A stretch of 8,200 nucleotides of DNA from Pseudomonadota bacterium (GCA_027622495.1 JAQBYL010000178.1:1-8200); one strand, 5' to 3'; shown: positions 1 to 5,814, counted from the stretch's first letter. Translations and numbers: made by a program. Notes: a model not told the origin generated them from the letters alone.

Positions 1-492
1 ACCCTGCGCAAACGACCCCATGTACCCCATATGCAGGCCCAGCGGGTCCGACATCAACGCCGCCGCCCGCAGAGCGCCAAACGCACCGTAAAGGCCGGTC
101 AGGGCCTGCTGCACCATGACATCTGCAGATTGCGTGAGCAGTTGTGCCTGCTGCGCCCTCAGCAGCTGATAACGATAAGCAAACAGACTGGCGGTCTCGG
201 TGAACGGATCCTGGTCAGCGGCAAACTGCCGGGTCTGTTTGAGGTAGCTGGAAAAGTTCGCAGAGATCCGGCTGAGATCATCCGCCTGATCGGTGCTCAA
301 CACAAAAACCAGCCGTCGTTCCCCCTCGGCAGCCATCACCTTCGCCGACTCTGCGACCAGCTGGTCCTGCTCTACTTCCGGCAGGAGGGCCAGCATGTCT
401 GCATAGAGCAGGTTCTGATCCGGCAATCGAAATGCAAAAGTCGCCGCAACCAGCAGCGCAATCGAGCTCCAGGCCAGGAGTCTTATAGTCAG
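1..492 (-). CDS. MMPL/RND-type exporter of an aryl polyene locus, N-terminal part (runs off left edge)
   Basis: About 164 residues are visible, read leftward to the window edge with no stop. The protein starts with one hydrophobic helix (LLAWSSIALLVAATFAF) followed by a soluble stretch with LPEVEQDQ and VFVLSTD, as in the first periplasmic loop of MMPL-family predicted exporters. In APE and flexirubin loci such a gene follows a LolA-like gene, as here, and is thought to move the lipid-linked pigment out of the inner membrane. The frame is open from an in-frame TGA at 568-570 onward but has no ATG, GTG or TTG before the first helix. The best start is CTG at 490-492, which overlaps the lolA-like stop as CTGA. 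ATA two codons later is an alternative. Family assignment rests on the N-terminus and the gene order only, because the later helices are outside the window. Confidence 0.72.
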   Translation of the reverse strand, partial: MTIRLLAWSSIALLVAATFAFRLPDQNLLYADMLALLPEVEQDQLVAESAKVMAAEGERRLVFVLSTDQADDLSRISANFSSYLKQTRQFAADQDPFTETASLFAYRYQLLRAQQAQLLTQSADVMVQQALTGLYGAFGALRAAALMSDPLGLHMGYMGSFAQG

Positions 493-1094
493 GTCCGCAG
501 CGCCTGGGTCACGTCGTCCGGGAGTTGGACCAGTGGGTTGGTGCCTTTGATGTCGATGGTGGTCCGATCACCGTTCACGTTGGTCAGAACAACCCGCTCG
601 ACAGACACACTGCCATGCAGATCGACGTGACGAAACACCCGTTTGAGGACTCCCTCGGCAGGAACCAGATGCAGGTCCCAGCCGCTCACATCGGCACTGC
701 CATGCACCTCGAAGATCCGCGTCAGCGTCTGCATATCACCCCTGAGCATGGCCTGCAGCAGATCCACCACCCAGCGGCTGCCGCTACCAGCATCGACAAC
801 CCGACCATCAGCGAAGATACCCTGATCAGTGAGGGTGGTCAGACTCTCAATGGGCTGATCCACGTACCAGGCAATACCCAGGTCCTGGTGAAAATAAAAT
901 CGACCGCTGGAGCGGATGGGGAAGGTCATGGAATGAAGATCGATCTGTTGTGTGAATACTCCTTCGCTGATGGCGTGCCTTTCAAGCATGGTGCTAATGC
1001 GATCAACCAGCGACGTGTCGTCTGCCATGTCAGCGGCTGAACTGCTGAGCGCAAACACGATAACAAGCACCCCTGAGATCAGGTTGCGGATCAT
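489..1094 (-). CDS. LolA-like outer membrane lipoprotein carrier protein of an APE-type locus
   Basis: A 201-residue protein with a clear signal peptide (hydrophobic residues 4-16, likely cleavage after SSSA near residue 20), so it is periplasmic. The body matches the LolA-like proteins of polyketide pigment loci: an N-terminal helix region, then FTQQ and FPIRSSGRFYFHQDLGIAWYV, where LolA proteins begin their curved beta sheet, and then alternating strands to the end. LolA itself carries lipoproteins from the inner to the outer membrane. The paralogue in pigment loci is thought to carry the lipid-attached polyene, working with the MMPL exporter encoded next. The ATG overlaps the upstream thioesterase stop by 4 bases (ATGA), and its own stop overlaps the likely start of the exporter. 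Similarity to true LolA is low, and I cannot tell its cargo from sequence. Confidence 0.8.
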   Translation of the reverse strand: MIRNLISGVLVIVFALSSSAADMADDTSLVDRISTMLERHAISEGVFTQQIDLHSMTFPIRSSGRFYFHQDLGIAWYVDQPIESLTTLTDQGIFADGRVVDAGSGSRWVVDLLQAMLRGDMQTLTRIFEVHGSADVSGWDLHLVPAEGVLKRVFRHVDLHGSVSVERVVLTNVNGDRTTIDIKGTNPLVQLPDDVTQALRT

Positions 1095-1507
1095 GGCTCA
1101 AACCCCAGCTTGTGAAACAGTATGTCCGGCGAGCGGTAGCACATTTCATTGGTCTTGAGGTCGATGGCCACCTGCGTGGTGCTGCCGCGGGTCAGGCGTT
1201 TGCCGGTTTCGTGATTGAAGATCCGATAGTTGATCTTGAGGCGTTGCTCATAGTCTTTCAGGGTCGCCTCAACCCGGATCTGATCACCGAAACGTGCCGG
1301 TTGGCCATAGCGCATGTGCACATCGATCACCGGCCACGCATAGCCCGACAACTGCATCTGCTGGTAGCTGTAGTCAAAGGTCTCGAGCAGTTCACAGCGG
1401 GCGAGTTCAAAGTACTTCAGGTAGTGACCGTGCCACACCACAGACATCGAGTCCACGTCGTGAAACGGAACCTTGATCACCACTTCAGCCTGGCGCACCT
1501 GCTTCAA
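1091..1507 (-). CDS. 4HBT/YbgC-type hotdog-fold acyl thioesterase
   Basis: A 138-residue single-domain hotdog protein, the usual length for the 4-hydroxybenzoyl-CoA/YbgC thioesterase family. The signature is at residues 14-37: PFHDVDSMSVVWHGHYLKYF followed by ELAR. Asp19 and His26 sit at the positions of the family's catalytic Asp and its conserved His. The likely role is hydrolysis of an acyl thioester on ACP or CoA, either releasing product or clearing stalled chains, in the cytoplasm. APE loci regularly carry such a gene just before the LolA-like gene, as here. The start is TTG at 1505-1507, which overlaps the glycosyltransferase stop (TTGA). AGGA lies nine bases upstream. An in-frame GTG three codons later would also fit. 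The gene ends in an ATGA overlap with the next gene, which suggests translational coupling. Confidence 0.88.
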   Translation of the reverse strand: MKQVRQAEVVIKVPFHDVDSMSVVWHGHYLKYFELARCELLETFDYSYQQMQLSGYAWPVIDVHMRYGQPARFGDQIRVEATLKDYEQRLKINYRIFNHETGKRLTRGSTTQVAIDLKTNEMCYRSPDILFHKLGFEP

Positions 1508-2292
1508 CCTGCCTGGTCCTCCGGGTAACTCACGCGCGCCATTGAACGTCTGTTGAGCCGACGTTTCAACAAGCGCGGCAGTCGTCGGAGCATGCCGAAG
1601 AAGAGTCTCGTGTGCGCCCAGGAAATCCGCACGTTGTCTTTGACCAGACGAAAGTGCGATGTGCCATCTTCCGGGTATCCGACCGCCACCTTCTGGTTGA
1701 TCATCAATACGTCCTGCCAGGCCATATGCACCAGGATTTCGATGTCGAATTCCATGCGATCACCCAGATGGTAATGGTCGAGCACCTGCATGGTCTGATC
1801 GAGCGGATAGATGCGAAACCCGCACATGCAGTCACGGATGCCTAACGACAGGCTGTTGATCCACACCCACACATGCGACAGGTAGCGGCCGTAGTAGCGT
1901 GTACGGGAGACACTGTGATCGTAGATCGGAACCCCCAGAATCAATGCTTGCGGGTTTCGCGCCGCGAGATTCAAAAAGACCTCAACCCCCGAAGTATCGT
2001 GCTGCCCGTCCGCGTCAATCTGGAAGGCGTGGGTATAGCCACGTTTTTTGAGCGCGGTGAAACCCGCCTTGAGAGCAGCGCCTTTTCCGCTGTTGGCAGG
2101 CCTTCTGATCAGGTCAACCCAGGCATACTGCTCCGCCGCCTGCTCAAGAATGCGTGCACATCCAGGTTCAGAGCCATCATCTACCAGCAGACAAGGCAGG
2201 CCATAGGGCTCGAGCCGCTGCAGTGTCGCGGTAATCGGCTCACCGTGGTTGTACACCGGGACCAGAAAGCAGATATCAGGCGCTGGTTTCAT
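1504..2292 (-). CDS. Glycosyltransferase family 2 protein (dolichyl-phosphate mannosyltransferase-like)
   Basis: A 262-residue GT-A fold enzyme with the GT2 motifs in order: VPVYN (11-15), VDDGS (37-41), NSGKGAAL (67-74), the metal-binding QIDADGQHD (91-99), DCMCGFR (154-160) and RMEFDIEI (179-186). It has no strong membrane helices and a basic C-terminal tail (RRLPRLLKRRLNRR), so it probably works at the inner face of the inner membrane. It should transfer a sugar from a nucleotide or lipid-phosphate donor. In APE loci a GT2 domain is often fused to an acyltransferase domain. Here it stands alone, and the separate acyltransferase gene upstream may supply the second activity. The ATG lies inside the 3' end of the dehydratase gene (17-base overlap). 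The sugar donor and acceptor cannot be read from sequence. Confidence 0.9.
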   Translation of the reverse strand: MKPAPDICFLVPVYNHGEPITATLQRLEPYGLPCLLVDDGSEPGCARILEQAAEQYAWVDLIRRPANSGKGAALKAGFTALKKRGYTHAFQIDADGQHDTSGVEVFLNLAARNPQALILGVPIYDHSVSRTRYYGRYLSHVWVWINSLSLGIRDCMCGFRIYPLDQTMQVLDHYHLGDRMEFDIEILVHMAWQDVLMINQKVAVGYPEDGTSHFRLVKDNVRISWAHTRLFFGMLRRLPRLLKRRLNRRSMARVSYPEDQAG

Positions 2293-2674
2293 CTGACCCG
2301 CTGATCAGGTAACCCGACCCGACCACCCGCCCGGCCCGCAGGTACTGGTAGGAAACGCCGGTGGGAATACAACGCACATCAAGCATCAACTCGTCCCCGG
2401 GGTAGATCAGACTTTTGAATTTGACCCGATCCATGTGCTGGAAAATCATCGACGGCGCGAGCCAGCGTTGCACAAAACGAGCAACCCAGAGGATCTGCGC
2501 CACCCCGGGCAGAATGGGCTGCGTAGGGAAATGGCCCTGGAAGTACGCCAGATCCGCCGGTACCAGCATCTCGATCTGCAGACGCTGCACGGTTTTGCGC
2601 ACCGATAGAACCTGAGGGTCCAGGGGGGCGCGCGCTAACGATTCGATCTGAGCTACCGGGGTGATGTTTGACAT
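2276..2674 (-). CDS. FabZ/ApeI-like 3-hydroxyacyl-ACP dehydratase (hotdog fold)
   Basis: A 132-residue hotdog protein with the FabZ/FabA/ApeI active-site segment YFQGHFPTQPILPGVAQILW at residues 44-63. His48 in GHFP is the catalytic histidine position. In an APE-type pathway it would remove water from the 3-hydroxyacyl-ACP intermediate in each extension cycle, building the conjugated polyene. One point is odd: the acidic residue that FabZ (Glu) and FabA (Asp) supply four residues after the Val of PGV is Leu62 here. This could mean weak activity, a changed mechanism, a non-catalytic partner role, or an acid supplied from elsewhere. It starts at ATG 2672-2674 with only a weak ribosome binding site (GCGGG), after an 80-base gap from the ACP gene, and overlaps the glycosyltransferase gene by 17 bases. 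Confidence 0.83.
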   Translation of the reverse strand: MSNITPVAQIESLARAPLDPQVLSVRKTVQRLQIEMLVPADLAYFQGHFPTQPILPGVAQILWVARFVQRWLAPSMIFQHMDRVKFKSLIYPGDELMLDVRCIPTGVSYQYLRAGRVVGSGYLISGSDETSA

Positions 2675-2754
2675 ACCCGCGAGTTTACCGATTTGAACGG
2701 GGCATTGTCGGTGTGCACAAGGCGGAAGTCGCGGAACAGGAAATCGCAGAGACC

Positions 2755-3027
2755 TCAGGCTTTAAGCAACTCGATCGTGCGGACCACATCTGCCACCGTC
2801 ACCACCGATTTGAACTGTTCCGGCTGGACTTTTATGCCGGTGAGATCGGTGAGCCTGGCAATCAGGTCCACCGCGTCGATGCTGTCGATGTCCAGATCGT
2901 CATACAACTTCGCATCTGGTACCACATCGGCGGGTTCCACCTCGAACATTTCTTCGAGCAGAATTTTCAACTGCACCAGGATCTGGTCCGGATCGGTCAG
3001 GCCTGGATCGGTTTTTGCGTGCATCAT
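2755..3027 (-). CDS. Acyl carrier protein of the APE-type type II PKS
   Basis: About 90 residues of acidic helical protein with the phosphopantetheine site in YDDLDIDSIDAVDL. The modified serine is Ser49 from the chosen start. A classic ACP helix-II sequence follows the DSI. It should be activated by a phosphopantetheinyl transferase and carry the growing polyene chain as a thioester. I chose ATG at 3025-3027 because a GGAAG lies about eight bases upstream. An adjacent ATG at 3022-3024 and an upstream GTG at 3040-3042 (95 residues) are in the same frame. APE loci usually encode two ACPs in tandem, but only one is seen here. The gene starts 23 bases after the acyltransferase stop and is probably in the same transcript. 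Confidence 0.88.
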   Translation of the reverse strand: MMHAKTDPGLTDPDQILVQLKILLEEMFEVEPADVVPDAKLYDDLDIDSIDAVDLIARLTDLTGIKVQPEQFKSVVTVADVVRTIELLKA

Positions 3028-3050
3028 TCCAACTTCTTCCACTACTCAAA

Positions 3051-3827
3051 TCAGGCGCCCGGTTGCTCTGCCAACACCTCACCAAACAGCGTCTGCCTGA
3101 TGATCGCCGTCGCGTGGCGAGCTCTCAGGGCTTCTGTGGGCTCACTATAACTGGATTGAACCGACAGATCCTCCCCCACCGAAAACTCAAAGCGGATGGG
3201 CAATTCCGGCACCTCGTACCACCGATCTTCCTTTGTCAACCAACCGGGAACACATCTGATACTGACCGGCGTCAGCGGAAGGTGGGAGTGCAACGCCACG
3301 TATGCAGCGCCGCGATGAAGCTGGATCTTTTTGCCCCGTGCAGTACGCGTCCCTTCCGGAAACACAATGGTCGTGAGGCCGTCATGCAACGCCTGCACGC
3401 ATTGCTCGATGGATTGCTGCGGCCGATCATTGTTGATGTAGCGTGCGCCGCGGATCACAAACCCCATGAACGGATTGGTGAACAGACTCTGCTTAACCAG
3501 ACAGACCGCGTTATTGATGAATCCAACCAGAAACACCACATCCATGATCGTTGGGTGATTGGCAACAATCAGCAGGCCCGGCTGATCGAGCTTGTCGAAC
3601 CCCTTAACGGTGTAGGTGATGACGCGGAAAAAGACCAGAGCTTCTATGAACAGACGAAACGCATGGTGAATCAGCCCGCGGATGAGCACCGCTCGACGGT
3701 CGCTGTTCCATACCACCAGGTAAAGAACCGGCACCATGATGAAGCTGAGCAGCAGACCGCCAAGGCCGAACATCAGGAAAGCGATTCCTGAAACCACGAC
3801 GCGCCCGTAATAGTAAACCCTCGCCAT
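3051..3827 (-). CDS. Lysophospholipid acyltransferase (PlsC-like) family protein of an APE-type locus
   Basis: A 258-residue LPLAT/PlsC-superfamily protein. A hydrophobic N-terminus (about residues 10-40) anchors it in the inner membrane. The acyltransferase motifs follow: NHPTIMD (90-96, the HX4D box with His91 and Asp96), a central GARYINND segment (127-134) and FPEGTRT (156-162), which binds the phosphate of the acceptor. The spacing is normal for the family and both catalytic residues are present. APE loci start with such a gene. It may attach an acyl group to, or receive the polyene onto, a lipid or glycolipid anchor. The start ATG at 3825-3827 has little ribosome binding site (CGAG directly before it), and a hairpin lies ten bases upstream, so translation may depend on the upstream gene or on the RNA fold. 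Transcription probably comes from the promoter at 4337-4364. Confidence 0.88.
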   Translation of the reverse strand: MARVYYYGRVVVSGIAFLMFGLGGLLLSFIMVPVLYLVVWNSDRRAVLIRGLIHHAFRLFIEALVFFRVITYTVKGFDKLDQPGLLIVANHPTIMDVVFLVGFINNAVCLVKQSLFTNPFMGFVIRGARYINNDRPQQSIEQCVQALHDGLTTIVFPEGTRTARGKKIQLHRGAAYVALHSHLPLTPVSIRCVPGWLTKEDRWYEVPELPIRFEFSVGEDLSVQSSYSEPTEALRARHATAIIRQTLFGEVLAEQPGA

Positions 3828-3836
3828 CTCGTTGCC

Positions 3837-3859
3837 TGGGCCTGATCAGGTCAGGCCCA
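3837..3859 (-). promoter_or_regulatory. Perfect 9-bp hairpin between two operon genes
   Basis: On the minus strand TGGGCCTGA and TCAGGCCCA form a perfect 9-bp stem with a 5-base loop. The hairpin lies just after the stop of the small exported protein gene and ten bases before the acyltransferase ATG. No run of U follows on either strand, so it is a poor intrinsic terminator. It could be an mRNA-stabilising or attenuating fold that lowers expression of the APE genes relative to the first gene, or a binding site for a dimeric protein. Confidence 0.5.
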
Positions 3860-3864
3860 ACGAA

Positions 3865-4305
3865 CTACATCAGCTTGACGACATCGCCTTTGAAGGTGAC
3901 CCCGACCATGGTATTGCCCTGCCCGCACATGAACTCCGCCGGACTGGAGACATGCTCCTGCTTGTAAAAGCTGGTGATGTTGACCACCGCACCCGCACCC
4001 ATGCTGCGGGCACGGTTCTGGAACGAGATCATCGCCGACGTGAAGGCCCGCTGACAGGCGACCACTTTGTCTCGTGCAAAACCATTGGTTTTCTGATTGG
4101 ACTCAAAGTTACCCAGATTGGCCGTAGCAGGCGGATGCGGCTGGTCGCCAAAAAACAGCTTGACGTCATCGCCAAGTTTTTCCTGTGCGATCTGTGAATT
4201 GAGCGCATCCGCAATCGACAACATCACCCTGTCATCCCGCGCATGAGCCGAAGATATGAAACCAGATACCAGCAGGACTAAAGCGATCCTTGTGTACAGG
4301 TGCAT
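3865..4305 (-). CDS. Small exported protein often mislabelled 'excinuclease ATPase subunit' (function unknown)
   Basis: A 146-residue protein with a clear signal peptide (hydrophobic 6-19, cleavage after AHA near residue 22), so the mature protein is periplasmic or secreted. From memory it belongs to a family of short gammaproteobacterial exported proteins that databases often call excinuclease. It has no ATPase motif, and the name is a propagation error. The family pattern seen here is RDDRVMLSIADAL near the mature start, then LFFGDQPHP, SNQKTNGF, CQRAF, GAGAVVNITSFYK and EFMCGQGN. The two cysteines could form a disulfide. The GAGAVVNI stretch recalls the YbjQ/heavy-metal-binding fold, which is only a hint. 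Its AAGGAG ribosome binding site lies eight bases before the ATG, and it is the first gene after a strong promoter, with the APE-type genes directly downstream. Confidence 0.78.
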   Translation of the reverse strand: MHLYTRIALVLLVSGFISSAHARDDRVMLSIADALNSQIAQEKLGDDVKLFFGDQPHPPATANLGNFESNQKTNGFARDKVVACQRAFTSAMISFQNRARSMGAGAVVNITSFYKQEHVSSPAEFMCGQGNTMVGVTFKGDVVKLM

Positions 4306-4313
4306 CTCAGGTT

Positions 4314-4319
4314 CTCCTT
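4314..4319 (-). promoter_or_regulatory. Strong Shine-Dalgarno of the first operon gene
   Basis: AAGGAG on the minus strand, eight bases before the ATG at 4305. This is the best ribosome binding site in the operon and supports that start. The downstream genes have much weaker sites. Confidence 0.75.
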
Positions 4320-4336
4320 GGGCAAAAGTACCCTAG

Positions 4337-4364
4337 ATTCTATGCCATTTGCCAACAGGGTCAA
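4337..4364 (-). promoter_or_regulatory. Sigma70-type promoter of the exported protein/APE-type operon
   Basis: On the minus strand TTGACC (-35, at 4359-4364) and TAGAAT (-10, at 4337-4342) are separated by 16 bases. Transcription would start near 4330, about 25 bases before the first ATG. No other convincing promoter is seen upstream of the acyltransferase gene, so this is the likely promoter for the whole leftward operon. It lies just past the stop of the DUF6122-like gene. Confidence 0.65.
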
Positions 4365-4386
4365 TTTCGGGATTCCGCCGCAAGGT

Positions 4387-4695
4387 TCAGCTCGAACAGA
4401 CTTGTTCCGAACAATCGATCAGGTCCAGGGCGATATGCACGCACAGACCCAACCCTGGCAGACGGGTTTTCTCGTGTGCGAAGAGGGCGATGTAGATGCC
4501 GATGGGAATAATCGTGTGCAATGGATGGAAGCCGATGCTGCACCGCTCGGGGTCATAGATCGGGTCGGCGAGCAGATGATCCACGTCGATCAGCATCCCC
4601 AACAACATCGCAGCAAAAGCCTGGCGCCAGTTTTCGCGATAGATCACCAGGGCGATGGTTAACGGCACCAGAACATGCAGGAGCAGATGGATCAT
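4387..4695 (-). CDS. DUF6122-like small inner-membrane protein
   Basis: A 102-residue membrane protein with three to four hydrophobic stretches (about 2-18, 26-43, 61-73, 81-93). It carries the residues I associate with the DUF6122 family: MLIDVDHLLADPIYDPERC (residues 34-52), then SIGFHPLH, and near the end HIALDLIDC. The conserved Asp, His and Cys residues (D37, D39, H40, H57, H60, H87, D91, D94, C95) look like a metal site facing the membrane, as in the YdjM-like metal-dependent hydrolase group. The activity is unproven. It is transcribed leftward like the operon but ends before the operon's own promoter, so it is probably a separate unit. No good promoter is obvious upstream. Its function is unknown to me. 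Confidence 0.78.
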   Translation of the reverse strand: MIHLLLHVLVPLTIALVIYRENWRQAFAAMLLGMLIDVDHLLADPIYDPERCSIGFHPLHTIIPIGIYIALFAHEKTRLPGLGLCVHIALDLIDCSEQVCSS

Positions 4696-4798
4696 GGTCA
4701 GTTAAAGCCGGATCTGCATACGGCGACTTACCCCAATCATGCGCCGGGGCACGAAAGCTACATTCACTTGGTTCTGTTCGCGAAATAATAATGGCACA

Positions 4799-4826
4799 TT
4801 GACCCAGACAGCGGTCCAAGTAAAAT
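4799..4826 (+). promoter_or_regulatory. Promoter of the tRNA-Ser gene
   Basis: TTGACC (4799-4804), a 16-base spacer, then TAAAAT (4821-4826). Transcription would start near 4833, seven bases before the mature tRNA. The bases between the -10 and the start region are GC-rich (GAGCCCCGCG), the discriminator type typical of stable-RNA promoters under stringent control. Confidence 0.7.
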
Positions 4827-4839
4827 CCTTGAGCCCCGC

Positions 4840-4929
4840 GGAGAGGTGCCGGAGTGGCCGAACGGGCTTGACTCGAAATCAAGAGTACGGGTAACCGTAC
4901 CGTGGGTTCAAATCCCACCCTCTCCGCCA
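4840..4929 (+). tRNA. tRNA-Ser (anticodon CGA)
   Basis: A complete 90-base class II tRNA. The acceptor stem GGAGAGG (4840-4846) pairs with CCTCTCC (4919-4925), followed by discriminator G and an encoded CCA (4927-4929). The anticodon stem CTTGA/TCAAG closes the loop CTCGAAA, which gives anticodon CGA at 4874-4876 (reads UCG). The long variable arm TACGG/CCGTA at about 4886-4899 is diagnostic of serine tRNAs here. The T arm is GTGGG-TTCAAAT-CCCAC. No hairpin with a T-run follows closely, so its terminator is unclear. Mobile-element DNA begins just downstream, and tRNA-Ser genes are common integration sites. Confidence 0.97.
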
Positions 4930-5182
4930 GATCCTCTTATCAACTAGCTGTTTTATATAGAAATTATTGATATAGAATTTTCCGAACCCACAAGTTAACC
5001 CACACATACCACTAGAGCGATCCTCGTAGCTTTTGCTGACTGTCAATCAGCGGGTCGCTTGTTTACCAAGGTGTTTCCTGGTTGGCCGCTGAGTTGTGCT
5101 CACACCATGTCTGAGGGTTCACGCACGAACAGCGCCATGATCTGACGGTGCCAGCAACGAGTGGATCACGCACGATCGTCGC
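4930..5182. other. Gene-free tRNA-to-transposase interval, AT-rich at the left
   Basis: No credible gene is seen in these 253 bases. The first 50 or so are markedly AT-rich against the GC-rich surroundings and hold two pairs of direct repeats. The remainder (about 5010-5182) is of average composition and leads up to the IS91-like transposase gene. It presumably includes the upstream part of that element, but I cannot place the element's end. A 5-bp inverted pair GCTGA/TCAGC at 5035-5051 is too short to call a terminator. Confidence 0.55.
4955..5004. repeat. Two pairs of 8-bp direct repeats, possible integrase att-flank sites
   Basis: ATATAGAA occurs at 4955-4962 and 4970-4977 (15-base period). 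AACCCACA occurs at 4985-4992 and 4997-5004 (12-base period). They lie 26 to 75 bases past the 3' end of tRNA-Ser. Short repeated AT-rich or ACCCACA-like sites beside a tRNA 3' end resemble the arm-type binding sites of tyrosine integrases. No integrase gene of that class is in the window, so the link is inference. Confidence 0.4.
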
Positions 5183-5785
5183 ATGAATGTCTCTGGCGAT
5201 TCAGGCAGGAACAACCTCGGTAAAAAGCCTGCCTCGCTGGCGTCATCAGTCCACGGGTACCGGCGCCACGAGCCGGAAAAGACTGCGCTCTACCCGATTA
5301 TTGAGCAACACCTGCCTACGCTTACCGACGAACTGACCAGACATCATGTGGCGTTACCCGTCTTCGTCGTCGACGAGTTCCGAAGCTACCTGCGCTGCGG
5401 GCGCCTCGAATACGGATTCATTCGGGTTAAGTGCGATGGCTGCCGTCACGAGCACTTGGTTGCTTTTTCCTGCAAGCGCCGTGGATTCTGCCCATCCTGC
5501 GGGGCCCGGCGGATGATAGAGACTTCCGCACACCTCGTAGACCATGTCATTCCTGACGTCCCGGTACGCCATGTGGGCGTCCCACCTGCGGTGGGATTGA
5601 GCTTCCCCTGGCCCCTGCGACTGCTCTTCGCCAGCCGGCCCGATGCGCTCAGTCGTTGCCTCGCTGTGATCACGCGGGCCATTGAGACCGGCCTGATTCA
5701 ACGCGCGGGACTGACTCGTGCGTCGCGCGCGCGAACCGGTGTAGTGACCCTCATTCAGCGCTTTGGCAGCGCTTTGAACCTATAG
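5183..5785 (+). pseudogene. IS91-family transposase, N-terminal fragment (truncated before the HUH motif)
   Basis: About 200 residues match the N-terminal half of IS91/IS801-like transposases. The zinc-binding domain has Cys72, Cys84, Cys87, Cys97, Cys103 and Cys106 in the typical pattern (CDGC, then FSCKRRGFCPSCGARRM), followed by HLVDHVIPDVPVR, LSFPWPLRLLF and TGVVTLIQRFGSALNL. In intact members this continues NIHFHML, the HxH metal site of the HUH rolling-circle nuclease, and later the catalytic tyrosine. Here homology ends at 5781 and a TAG follows at once, so both catalytic motifs are lost. Residues about 131-137 contain six extra residues compared with my memory of the family (VRQWVLSFP), which points to further decay. 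The ATG at 5183 has no clear ribosome binding site. Confidence 0.85.
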
Positions 5786-5814
5786 AAGCAGTCACAATAC
5801 CCCCGTTGTGCAAG

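Noticed and set aside
31..630. A 199-codon plus-strand frame over the exporter and LolA-like genes
   Set aside because: It is antisense to two genes supported by motifs and gene order, and its Arg/Gln-rich translation has no recognisable domain.
3015..3791. A 258-codon plus-strand frame opposite the acyltransferase gene
   Set aside because: The minus strand carries complete HX4D and FPEGTR motifs, so the plus frame is a shadow.
3837..3859. The hairpin as an intrinsic terminator
   Set aside because: No U-run follows on either strand, and the downstream gene has no promoter of its own in the gap.
4553..4918. A minus-strand frame beginning MGFEPTVRLP through the tRNA
   Set aside because: It starts inside the tRNA-Ser gene. 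This is the well-known spurious translation of the tRNA-Ser complement.
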